Notes: generated by a model not told the origin, from the sequence alone. A DNA stretch of 14,002 nt from Deltaproteobacteria bacterium (GCA_020350905.1 CP070843.1:2951088-2965089); one strand, 5' to 3'. Counted from the first letter of the stretch, positions 1 through 5,348 are shown. Program-made: numbers and translations.

Positions 1-5
1 AGACG

Positions 6-35
6 AGGGCTTTTCTTTGCCATCGACAAAGCCCT
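6..35 (-). terminator. hairpin downstream of the cobalamin riboswitch
   Basis: An 8-bp inverted repeat, AGGGCTTT at 6-13 and AAAGCCCT at 28-35, lies between the riboswitch and the left edge. Read on the minus strand it could be the expression-platform terminator or a hairpin covering a ribosome binding site. No T-run is visible before the window ends, so the role is uncertain. Confidence 0.35.
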
Positions 36-141
36 TAACCCGGATGGTTCGTGAATTGTGTACTGCGACCATAAAACTGGGAACCCGCTTGCGGGACTGA
101 GCGGAGCGAGCGCGAATTATATGGTCGTTCTTCCGGGTTAA
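35..141. repeat. long imperfect palindrome inside the riboswitch leader
   Basis: Nested inverted repeats: TTAACCCGG at 35-43 pairs with CCGGGTTAA at 133-141, and CGACCAT at 66-72 pairs with ATGGTCG at 121-127. The core holds a small GC-rich hairpin (CCCGCTTGCGGG). This could be a small inserted palindromic element or part of the riboswitch expression platform. Only the symmetry is directly seen. Confidence 0.5.
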
Positions 142-142
142 C

Positions 143-325
143 ACCCCCCTCCACCCGTCTTCTGGCTTACTCGACTCGGCGACCGGCCTTCCCACCCGGT
201 TTACAACCAAGCAGTGGCCTTACACTTGGTCTGGCCGCGAGCTACTGCCCCAAAGGGGCCGAGTTCACAGCGGCGGGACCGCTCCTGATTTTCACAGGAT
301 TCCGTAAGTGGAAGGAGTGCTGTTT
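143..325 (-). ncRNA. cobalamin (B12) riboswitch
   Basis: On the minus strand the conserved cobalamin-aptamer blocks appear in order: GGAATCC-TGTGAAAATC-AGGAGC, then GGTCCCGCCGCTGTGAA (about 299-266), GCCACTG near 215, a GGGAAGGCC block, and the B12 box AAGCCAGAAGAC at 168-157. Known B12 riboswitches repress cobalamin transport or synthesis genes, and sometimes B12-independent isoenzymes, when adenosylcobalamin binds. The regulated gene must lie to the left of base 1. The exact ends are estimates because the closing stem was not folded by computation. Confidence 0.9.
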
Positions 326-334
326 TTCGATAAC

Positions 335-364
335 TCTTTACACTTTTCTGCTCTCACTTGTCAA
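335..364 (-). promoter_or_regulatory. promoter of the cobalamin riboswitch transcript
   Basis: Minus-strand TTGACA (364-359) is followed by TGTAAA (342-337, 16-nt spacer) or TAAAGA (340-335, 18-nt spacer). Transcription would start just upstream of the riboswitch aptamer, which fits its position. Confidence 0.55.
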
Positions 365-549
365 TGGTGTAGTGAGCCTCATTCCCCGGGAATTTGGACT
401 ACCCGATGATATTGCTCATTGTTCCTTTCTTCCTGAATTGTTTGCTAGGTGTAACAATTGCCTTGCTCATCCGACCAAATTCAAGCGGCAATCGTGGGGT
501 GAATTTCTTGTGAATGTGTAAGAAGCACGGCGGTCGGGGAGCAGATCCG

Positions 550-1215
550 ATGAAAAAAGGGAAACTCAAAGCAATCTTATCAAAGATTCCATTTGTGATC
601 CTTCCCCTTCTCTTAGGAGCTCTGTACCTATCAACGCATGAAATCGGTTCATCCGCTGTCTTAAAAGAAGCTGAAAAGATCTATATCGTTGATAGGACCG
701 GCGAGCGCTGGGACGTGACCCAGGCCGTGTCGCTTGGTTTCAATCCAGAAGGGTTTCAGTTCGGTCTCGGCAGAAATGCCTTCACCACGCTTGACGACTC
801 GCTCTTGACGAATGATACCAGCAATATTTCAAAAAACACGCGGGTAATCGGTGTTACGGATGGCACCACTGCTAAGGCATACACCATAAGCCGACTTCTG
901 GGGCATGAAGTTTCAAACAGCTCAATAGGTTCCGAGCCCGTAGCTGTGAGTTATTGACCTCTGGTAGACCTGGCGGCTGTGTACAGCCGCGAGATCGATG
1001 GTCAGACATTGACCCTCATTCCATCAGGATGGACCTACGAGTCCACCTTCGTTCTCTATGACAGGGAGACCGGAAGTTTATGGTATCCCTACAAAAAAGG
1101 GCTCCTGGCAATCCAGGGGAAATACTTTGAAAAGATACTCCCGGAGGTGCCTCATGAGGTGACCAAATGGAAGAAATGGGTAACACGACATCCCAATACC
1201 AAAGTATTGAAGTGA
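550..1215 (+). CDS. DUF3179 family selenoprotein candidate (in-frame TGA read as Sec)
   Basis: Two same-frame segments (550-954 and 958-1215) join across one TGA at 955-957 into a full DUF3179 protein of 221 residues. Family features are clear on both sides. Before the TGA come VIGV, AKAY and HEV-N, then VAVSY. After it come PL, TLIPSGW, LYDRETGSLW, a W-x-x-W stretch and a P-T-VL ending. DUF3179 proteins normally read YCPL here, so the TGA sits exactly where Cys belongs (residue 136). The usual second Cys of the motif is Val. A hairpin at 973-990 fits a bacterial SECIS. The start at 550 is chosen for GGGGAG at 536-541; an ATG at 514 would add 12 residues. Residues about 12-29 form a signal anchor, so the domain probably faces outside the membrane. 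The family's function is unknown. The alternative is a nonsense-mutated pseudogene, but the rest of the frame is intact. Confidence 0.75.
955..990 (+). promoter_or_regulatory. UGA plus SECIS-like hairpin of the DUF3179 gene
   Basis: TGA at 955-957 is followed 22 nt later by the loop TGTA (980-983), closed by a perfect 7-bp stem, GCGGCTG (973-979) with CAGCCGC (984-990). Bacterial SECIS elements are known to lie within the coding region just after UGA, with the loop roughly 16-37 nt downstream and a G in the first two loop bases. Both conditions are met. Function as a SelB-binding site is inferred. Confidence 0.6.
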
Positions 1216-1279
1216 GCAGGTGAGTCCGTGGTCTAAGATATTTCGTAACCTCCCCCAACCTCAACCTCCCTCTCCCCAA

Positions 1280-1318
1280 CTGGAGGTGGTCAAGGGATTT
1301 TCCTTTGGCCACCTCCAG
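1280..1318. terminator. strong hairpin after the DUF3179 gene
   Basis: A perfect 10-bp inverted repeat, CTGGAGGTGG (1280-1289) and CCACCTCCAG (1309-1318), has a 19-nt spacer with further pairing potential (AAGG with CCTT). It lies 65 nt after the stop of the DUF3179 gene. No T-tract follows directly, so it may be a terminator or an mRNA-stabilising stem. Confidence 0.5.
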
Positions 1319-1380
1319 CCTAATTTGTTCCCGGATGCACCCTCCGCATTTTAGTGGCCTAAGGAGGCCTGATTGAAGAT

Positions 1381-1523
1381 TTACCACAGAGGCACAAAGT
1401 ATATTTTAGATTTTCGATTTAAGATTGCAGATTTAAACAAATCCGATCCTAAAAAATTTCCCAATCTGCAATCTACAATCAACAATCTGAAATTACATCT
1501 CTCCGTGTCTCTGTGGTTAGTAA
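1381..1523. repeat. MITE-like palindromic repeat
   Basis: The terminal arms begin TTACCACAGAG (1381-1391) and end CTCTGTGGTTAGTAA (1509-1523). Inside, AGATTGCAGATT (1422-1433) pairs with AATCTGCAATCT (1463-1474). The element is AT-rich and non-coding; short open frames across it follow from the palindrome. I recognise the ACCACAGAGACACAGAG type of end from intergenic elements in environmental proteobacterial genomes, but the class was not checked against a database. The 1216-1632 gap holds this repeat, the hairpin at 1280-1318 and the arsR promoter. Confidence 0.7.
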
Positions 1524-1596
1524 ATAGAAATACATATAGAAATCTAGTACCTACAGTATGCTGAGCTATAGGCATCGGGAGGTGAGCAGATTTCTC

Positions 1597-1625
1597 TTGA
1601 CAAGGTAGTAACGATGACATATATT
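1597..1625 (+). promoter_or_regulatory. arsR (first) promoter
   Basis: TTGACA (1597-1602) and TATATT (1620-1625) are separated by exactly 17 nt, a near-consensus sigma-70 promoter. The expected start point, about 7 nt after the -10, is at or next to the A of the arsR ATG at 1633, so the transcript should be leaderless or nearly so. Confidence 0.75.
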
Positions 1626-1640
1626 TCGATACATGTCGAA
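1625..1640 (+). promoter_or_regulatory. candidate ArsR operator over the arsR start
   Basis: The palindrome TTCGA-N6-TCGAA (1625-1629, 1636-1640) overlaps the end of the -10, the probable start point and the ATG of arsR. The related half-site run TCGAACTATC recurs upstream of arsM. A repressor bound here would block its own transcription. The operator role is inferred from symmetry and position. Confidence 0.6.
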
Positions 1641-1968
1641 CTATCAAAATGATCAAATCAAGCACTTTGCTGATGTATTCAAGGCCTTGTCAAACCCCAA
1701 TAGGCTTCGTATGTTCCTGCATCTCGCTACCTGTTGCGTGCCCGGAACCGTTGGTAGCTTTGATGCTGAAGCCGGTGTCAGCGCCTGTGTAGGAGATCTG
1801 GGCCGGGATCTGCAGATCGTACCTTCAACTGTATCGCACCATATCAAGGAACTCCATCGAGCCGGTCTCATTCGGATGGAAAGACGTGGTCAAAAAATCG
1901 AGTGCTGGGTAGACCCTGTAATACTTCGAGACTTGGCGAGGTTTTTTGAGGAACCTCTGGCAAAATAA
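1633..1968 (+). CDS. arsR: ArsR-family arsenical-responsive repressor
   Basis: A 111-residue winged-helix regulator of ArsR/SmtB type. The N-terminal KALSNPNRLRMFLHL and the recognition region IVPSTVSHHIKELHRAGLI (about 62-80), followed by the wing MERRGQKIECWV, are typical. Candidate metal ligands are the vicinal C34-C35 and C52 in ACVGDL. The classical ELCVCDL motif is only half kept, so As(III) would probably be bound by the C34/C35/C52 set, as in ArsR variants with displaced cysteines. No Shine-Dalgarno sequence precedes the ATG, which fits a leaderless transcript. The gene heads the arsR-arsM-ahpD-like unit and probably represses it until arsenite binds. Confidence 0.9.
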   Translation: MSNYQNDQIKHFADVFKALSNPNRLRMFLHLATCCVPGTVGSFDAEAGVSACVGDLGRDLQIVPSTVSHHIKELHRAGLIRMERRGQKIECWVDPVILRDLARFFEEPLAK

Positions 1969-1985
1969 TTTTTTTGAGTAATTTA

Positions 1986-2020
1986 TTCGAAAGTATTCGA
2001 ACTATCGAAAATTTTGGAGG
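1986..2020 (+). promoter_or_regulatory. TTCGA-box cluster and RBS before arsM
   Basis: In the 58-bp arsR-arsM gap, TTCGAA occurs at 1986-1991 and 1996-2001, and TCGAA at 2005-2009. This gives palindromes such as TTCGA-ACTA-TCGAA, like the operator over the arsR start. GGAGG (2016-2020) is the ribosome binding site for the ATG at 2027. A second ArsR site, or an internal regulated promoter, is inferred. Confidence 0.5.
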
Positions 2021-2026
2021 GTAGAG

Positions 2027-2830
2027 ATGAATAAAAAACATGCAGATGAAATTCGAACGGTTGTCCGGAAAAAATATGGTGAGGTTGCAAAGAGTGATTC
2101 TACCGGCTGCTGCACTCCCGTGTCATCGTGCTGCGGCGAACCTGCCACTCCTCTGGACAATCTGGGTACGTTCATTGGCTATTCCCAAGAGGAACTTAGT
2201 GTTGCTCCCGAAGGCTCTCATATGGGGCTAGGGTGCGGCAATCCTCAAGCCATTGCTGCCCTGAAGCCTGGCGAAACTGTTCTCGACCTTGGCAGCGGCG
2301 GAGGGTTCGACTGCTTTCTGGCGGCCAGACAGGTCGGGGAAACCGGGCAGGTCATCGGAGTGGATATGACCGCAGACATGATCGCCAAGGCCAGAGACAA
2401 CGCTCTGAAAGGCGATTATTCGAACGTCGAATTCCGACTGGGCGAGATTGAGCATCTGCCTGTGGCTGATGCCAGTGTTGATGTGATTATTTCCAACTGT
2501 GTCATCAACCTGTCCCCCGAAAAACTGGATGTCTTTCGTGAGGCATATCGAATACTTAAGCCTGGAGGTAGGCTTGCGATCTCAGATGTGGTGGCAACGG
2601 CGGCTTTGCCTCAAGAACTGAAAAACGATCTGGATCTCCTCTCTGCCTGCGTGTCGGGTGCCGCCACAGTGGCTGAGATCACCGAAATGCTTAAGGAAGC
2701 TGGATTTCAGGACATTCAGATTCAGATCAAGGATGAAAGCCGCGAGCTTATCAGGGAATGGGTCCCCGGAAAAAACCTCCAAGACTATATAGTTACTGCG
2801 AGCATCGAAGCCATAAAGCCGCAAGAATAA
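2027..2830 (+). CDS. arsM: arsenite S-adenosylmethionine methyltransferase
   Basis: A 267-residue class I SAM-dependent methyltransferase that methylates As(III) in the cytoplasm to mono- and dimethylated (ultimately volatile) arsenicals. The N-terminus has IRTVVRKKYGEVA, and motif I is VLDLGSGGGFDC (about 85-96). SNCVINLSPEK (156-166) and LKPGGRLAISDVV (177-189) are ArsM hallmarks. C70, C158 and C208 match the three conserved As(III)-binding cysteines of the family. Extra pairs C28-C29 and C35-C36 near the N-terminus are common in microbial ArsM. It follows arsR closely behind a perfect GGAGG site. No Sec codon is present. The C-terminal pattern GKNLQDYIVTASIEAIK helps identify the fragment at 3299-3385. 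Confidence 0.95.
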   Translation: MNKKHADEIRTVVRKKYGEVAKSDSTGCCTPVSSCCGEPATPLDNLGTFIGYSQEELSVAPEGSHMGLGCGNPQAIAALKPGETVLDLGSGGGFDCFLAARQVGETGQVIGVDMTADMIAKARDNALKGDYSNVEFRLGEIEHLPVADASVDVIISNCVINLSPEKLDVFREAYRILKPGGRLAISDVVATAALPQELKNDLDLLSACVSGAATVAEITEMLKEAGFQDIQIQIKDESRELIREWVPGKNLQDYIVTASIEAIKPQE

Positions 2831-2856
2831 CTGGCCACTTCTCAGCACCATTAACA

Positions 2857-2889
2857 TTACCCATTTTCGGCTTTACCACTTTTGGGTAA
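2857..2889 (+). terminator. weak inverted repeat between arsM and the AhpD-like gene
   Basis: TTACCCA (2857-2863) pairs with TGGGTAA (2883-2889) and is followed by GTTTTGAT. It could partially terminate transcription after arsM or stabilise the upstream message. The stem is only 7 bp with a 19-nt loop. Confidence 0.3.
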
Positions 2890-2931
2890 GTTTTGATCTT
2901 CAATTACCACAAGGTAAGAAAGGAGAGCGAT

Positions 2932-3210
2932 TTGTTACCGGAAGAGCAGAAAAAGACTTACACTAACTTCTACAAATCAGCACGTCACAATGAAACCCTG
3001 GAACCGAAAACAACTCTCATGCTTCACATGGCTGCGGCCATGGCTTTTGCCTGCTATCCTTGAATGGAGCATTACTTTGGCGTGGCCAAAGAAAAAGGCC
3101 TAAGCGATGATGAAATAGGGGCGGTACAATCCATTGTAATGGCGGTTTCTGCTGGCAGGGTGAGGGCCCAGTTCCACGAGGCTGTCATTCTGAGCCAAGA
3201 GCAAGATTGA
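2932..3210 (+). CDS. AhpD-like selenoprotein (CxxU) candidate
   Basis: A short frame opens with TTG at 2932, seven bases after AGGAGAG, and runs to a TGA at 3208-3210 with one internal in-frame TGA at 3061-3063. Reading it as Sec gives 92 residues of the AhpD/carboxymuconolactone decarboxylase fold: LMLHMAAAMAFACYP-U-MEHYFGVAKEKGLSDDEI, then IVMAVSAGRVRAQF. The motif C41-Y-P-U44-x-x-H47 aligns with CIPCFEH of the paralogue at 5349-5603, so the TGA replaces the second redox Cys. A SECIS-like hairpin follows at 3075-3091. AhpD-like proteins with CxxU are, as I recall, a recognised bacterial selenoprotein family. The likely role is peroxide or disulfide redox chemistry coupled to arsenic stress, since it is downstream of arsR-arsM. 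The last ten residues are encoded by what looks like a repeat remnant. Ordinary gene calling would miss the gene. Confidence 0.8.
3061..3091 (+). promoter_or_regulatory. UGA plus SECIS-like hairpin of the AhpD-like gene
   Basis: TGA at 3061-3063 is followed by a perfect 7-bp stem, CTTTGGC (3075-3081) with GCCAAAG (3085-3091), and loop GTG. The loop begins with G, 18 nt after the UGA, close to the classical formate dehydrogenase geometry. The stem length equals that of the DUF3179 hairpin. SelB binding is inferred. Confidence 0.65.
3183..3210 (+). repeat. degenerate partial copy of the GTCATTCTGAG repeat
   Basis: TGTCATTCTGAGCC (3183-3196) is identical to the left end of the repeat at 11596-11609, and the following AAGAGCAAGATT resembles the usual GAAGAATC continuation. 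The copy forms the 3' end of the AhpD-like reading frame. Confidence 0.45.
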
Positions 3211-3228
3211 CAAAACTAGCTATGATAA

Positions 3229-3263
3229 CGTTAGCTTATCAAGGAAAAACATATCTGCTAACG
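3229..3263. terminator. inverted repeat after the AhpD-like gene
   Basis: CGTTAGC (3229-3235) pairs with GCTAACG (3257-3263), and TGATAA/TTATCA overlaps it (3223-3241). It lies 19 nt after the stop codon. No T-run follows; a weak terminator is possible. Confidence 0.25.
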
Positions 3264-3298
3264 AATAATTCCCGAAGATCCTTTCCCCATTTGTGGTC

Positions 3299-3385
3299 AT
3301 GCCAGTCTTGGGTAGGCTCGCCGGGAGAGACGTCGAAGACTACATCGCCTGCGCAACAATCGAAACTGCGAAGTTCAAAAAATAG
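3299..3385 (+). pseudogene. 3' fragment of a second arsM
   Basis: The frame from 3299 reads GRLAGRDVEDYIACATIETAK and stops at TAG 3383-3385. It matches the C-terminus of the intact ArsM in this window (GKNLQDYIVTASIEAIKPQE, then stop) in spacing, in residues G, DYI, A/S-T/S, IE and K, and in the position of the stop. Nothing upstream continues the methyltransferase: the frame is closed by TAA at 3266-3268. I read it as the remnant of a duplicated or replaced arsM that once stood opposite acr3. An opposing 66-codon frame (3239-3439, minus) overlapping the acr3 stop codon is a less likely alternative. The similarity is short and was judged by eye. Confidence 0.5.
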
Positions 3386-3425
3386 ATTGAGCCTCAGTTC
3401 GGCACCTTCGTTCCCGACTACCTCG

Positions 3426-4625
3426 TCACCTCGCCCCACCGGAAAACCAGTGTGTGGTGTTCAGACAGAACTTGACCAACATCAGCATTACCGGCACCTC
3501 TATAAGAACACCCACCACCGTAGCCAGCGCTGCTCCGGAGGAAAGACCGAAGAGCATCGTCGAGGTGGCAATGGCTACCTCAAAATGATTGGAGGCCCCG
3601 ATCATGGCCGATGGCGCCGCGTCTTCATAACTGAGGCGAAGCACCCTTGAAAGACCATACGCCAACCAAAAGATCAAATTGGTCTGGATGAAAAGAGGAA
3701 TAGCAATCCAGAGGATGGTAAGTGGATTGGCAACAATCACCTCGCCTTTAAAGGAAAAAAGCAAAACCAGCGTAACCAGAAGCGCGATAATGGTGACGGG
3801 AGTAAGTACGTGAAGAAACTTCTCTTTAAACCATTCCTCTCCTTGAGCTTGAATGAGCAACTTTCGGGAGATGTAACCCGCTAAAAGGGGGAGAGCTACG
3901 TAAATGCCGATGGAAAGCACCAAGGCTTGCCAGGGAACCGGAAGTCGTCCCACACCGAGGAGAAAACCGCCAAGGGGTCCATAGAGAAAAAGCATGGTGA
4001 GGGAATTGATGGCCACCATGACCAAAGTGTGTCCGTCATTTCCTCGGGCGAGAAACCCCCAGACGAGAACCATGGCCGTGCAGGGGGCAATCCCCAAAAG
4101 GATGCACCCCGCAAGATAGCTCCGCCAGAGGGGCACCTCCAATGTCTTGATGCCGTTGACCAAAACCACCTTGCCCACTCCGTGGCTTGCCCCCACTGGC
4201 AAGTTCAGTCCCAGGGGCATCTTCACATAGTCCATGGCCTCGGGCCCGATGAACCCATAGAACAGGGTGCCGAGGAAGAAGACGGAAATTGCATACATGG
4301 TGAAGGGTTTGATCGCCCAGTTCACAAAGAGCGTGAGGGCAACTGGCTTGGCGTTCTTGCCGGCCTTGATCACTTCGCCAAAGTCGATCTTTACCATGAT
4401 GGGATACATCATGAAGAAAAGGCAGACTGCGATGGGGATGGAGACAACGGGCGCCTCACCAACGTAGATGGCCATTCCGTCAAGATACTTGGCGAACCCT
4501 GGGGCCACTTTCCCAAGGACAATGCCAGCAACAATACAGAGGATCACCCAGACAGAGAGATATTTCTCAAACAGGCTCAATCCCTTTGCAGGCTGTACGG
4601 TAACGATTGCTTCTGTTGTCATCAT
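3426..4625 (-). CDS. acr3: ACR3-family arsenite efflux permease
   Basis: A 399-residue inner-membrane carrier with about ten hydrophobic segments, exporting As(III) by the proton gradient. LSLFEKYLSVWVILCIVAGI at the N-terminus, FFMMYPIMVKIDFG, and GIAPCTAMVLVW with the essential Cys at residue 182 identify ACR3 rather than ArsB. TNLIFWLAYG and the GASNHFEVAIA motif near the C-terminus are also diagnostic. A polar stretch before the catalytic Cys (about 126-168) seems longer than in the ACR3 proteins I know, and may mark a subgroup. The start has AGGAGG five bases upstream. It is downstream of the minus-strand arsR (180-bp gap) and convergent with the arsM unit. Confidence 0.95.
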   Translation of the reverse strand: MMTTEAIVTVQPAKGLSLFEKYLSVWVILCIVAGIVLGKVAPGFAKYLDGMAIYVGEAPVVSIPIAVCLFFMMYPIMVKIDFGEVIKAGKNAKPVALTLFVNWAIKPFTMYAISVFFLGTLFYGFIGPEAMDYVKMPLGLNLPVGASHGVGKVVLVNGIKTLEVPLWRSYLAGCILLGIAPCTAMVLVWGFLARGNDGHTLVMVAINSLTMLFLYGPLGGFLLGVGRLPVPWQALVLSIGIYVALPLLAGYISRKLLIQAQGEEWFKEKFLHVLTPVTIIALLVTLVLLFSFKGEVIVANPLTILWIAIPLFIQTNLIFWLAYGLSRVLRLSYEDAAPSAMIGASNHFEVAIATSTMLFGLSSGAALATVVGVLIEVPVMLMLVKFCLNTTHWFSGGAR

Positions 4626-4776
4626 TGAACCTCCTCATACCTTTCCTGGAGAAATTCTGGCAATGTTCGCATGCACGCCCAGATTTTATTACTCACCCGA
4701 CGGTAGGAGCTCCTGGCTTTTCGTTCATTGTGGACACTCGCTGTCCGCTGAGAGGCTTATCTGCATTGCTATAATT

Positions 4777-4792
4777 CTATATAACGATATAG
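4777..4792 (-). promoter_or_regulatory. palindromic AT-rich site between arsR and acr3
   Basis: CTATAT-AACG-ATATAG (4777-4792) is a 6+6 palindrome just beyond the arsR stop, in an AT-rich stretch that could hold a second promoter for acr3. A small hairpin GGACA-N5-TGTCC follows near 4732-4746. A second ArsR site is inferred from symmetry only. Confidence 0.35.
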
Positions 4793-4805
4793 TAAGCAAA
4801 TATTA

Positions 4806-5147
4806 CTACCTGCAGACTTCTTCGCGCTTGATTGAAGGGAGTATTTCCACCAAATGGACTATCTCTAAATCGTCGTCGAGCCAGTGCTTCAAATTTCCCA
4901 AAAGGCTCGCGGCGTAAGGACTGTTGCTCCCATCCGTGAGGTGATAATTGACCCACAAACCTTCTTTCTCGTGCCTCAGCAGTCCGGCATCCTCAAGCAC
5001 TCTCAGGTGCTTGGACACGGTTGACTGGGCCAGGTTCAGGGCCGCCTGGATCTCGCAAACGCACATCACCCTATGCTGAAGCATTTTTACGATCTTCACT
5101 CTACTCGGGTCGGACAGGGCCTTCATGACCTTGATAAGTTGTTTCAC
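4806..5147 (-). CDS. arsR: ArsR-family arsenite-responsive repressor
   Basis: A 113-residue winged-helix repressor. It has the classical metal-binding motif CVCEI (C29 and C31) at the start of helix 3, ALSDPSRVKIVKML before it, the recognition helix LAQSTVSKHLRVLEDAGLL, and the wing HEKEGLWVNYHL. A further Cys is the penultimate residue. The start is GTG at 5147 with AGAGGA seven bases upstream. This is the canonical ArsR type, clearly different from the C34-C35 type at 1633, so the two arsenic units are probably controlled separately. Binding of As(III) or Sb(III) should release the repressor and turn on arsR-acr3. Confidence 0.93.
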   Translation of the reverse strand: MKQLIKVMKALSDPSRVKIVKMLQHRVMCVCEIQAALNLAQSTVSKHLRVLEDAGLLRHEKEGLWVNYHLTDGSNSPYAASLLGNLKHWLDDDLEIVHLVEILPSIKREEVCR

Positions 5148-5162
5148 AATGCAATCCTCTTC

Positions 5163-5206
5163 ATATTACGAAATCAGAATATAGATGGTTTTGGAGATAG
5201 TGTCAA
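5163..5206 (-). promoter_or_regulatory. promoter and operator of arsR-acr3
   Basis: On the minus strand TTGACA (5206-5201) and TATATT (5183-5178) are 17 nt apart. The palindrome ATATT-N10-AATAT (5163-5182) covers the -10 and the predicted start point near 5171, where ArsR would block polymerase. The leader is about 24 nt with a Shine-Dalgarno sequence, unlike the other arsR. Confidence 0.7.
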
Positions 5207-5302
5207 TCAGCTCCAGGACCTTAGAAACAGTTACGGTAGATCGGCAAAGAGTACGTCTAAAAATATGCTACAGGGAAACTGAGGGGTGTAACCTTTTGCA
5301 AG

Positions 5303-5348
5303 TCCTTTCCGTCATACAGACAAAATAAACGGAAAGGAGGATATCACC
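5303..5348 (+). promoter_or_regulatory. hairpin enclosing the RBS of the AhpD-like gene
   Basis: TCCTTTCCGT (5303-5312) pairs perfectly with ACGGAAAGGA (5329-5338), and the Shine-Dalgarno AAAGGAGG (5333-5340) lies largely in the right arm, nine bases before the ATG at 5349. Folded RNA would hide the ribosome site, so translation could be conditional (temperature, ligand or a trans factor). The pairing is seen; the regulation is inferred. Confidence 0.55.

Noticed and set aside
514..549. Upstream ATG for the DUF3179 gene
   Set aside because: GGGGAG is properly spaced from ATG 550, and the signal anchor begins there; the 12 extra residues look non-native.
979..1215. Separate gene starting at GTG 979
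   Set aside because: It is in the same frame as 550-954, has no RBS, and is the second half of the DUF3179 domain; read-through of the TGA explains it better.
1373..1665. Short open frames on both strands (63 and 94 codons)
   Set aside because: They lie within the palindromic repeat at 1381-1523 and are products of its symmetry.
3064..3210. Separate gene starting at ATG directly after TGA 3061-3063
   Set aside because: It would lack the first redox Cys and first helix of the AhpD fold and has no RBS of its own.
3239..3439. 66-codon minus-strand frame overlapping the acr3 stop codon
   Set aside because: The overlap suggests coupling, and it has a Cys pair, but the plus strand of the same bases matches the ArsM C-terminus including its stop. 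No family was recognised for the minus frame.
3207..3650. 147-codon plus-strand frame after the AhpD-like gene
   Set aside because: It runs into acr3 in antisense, is Ser/Thr/Arg-rich with no domain, and has no RBS.
3927..4628. 233-codon plus-strand open frame
   Set aside because: It is antisense to acr3, whose membrane and catalytic motifs are unmistakable. Its composition (Glu-, His- and Gly-rich) is that of an antisense shadow.
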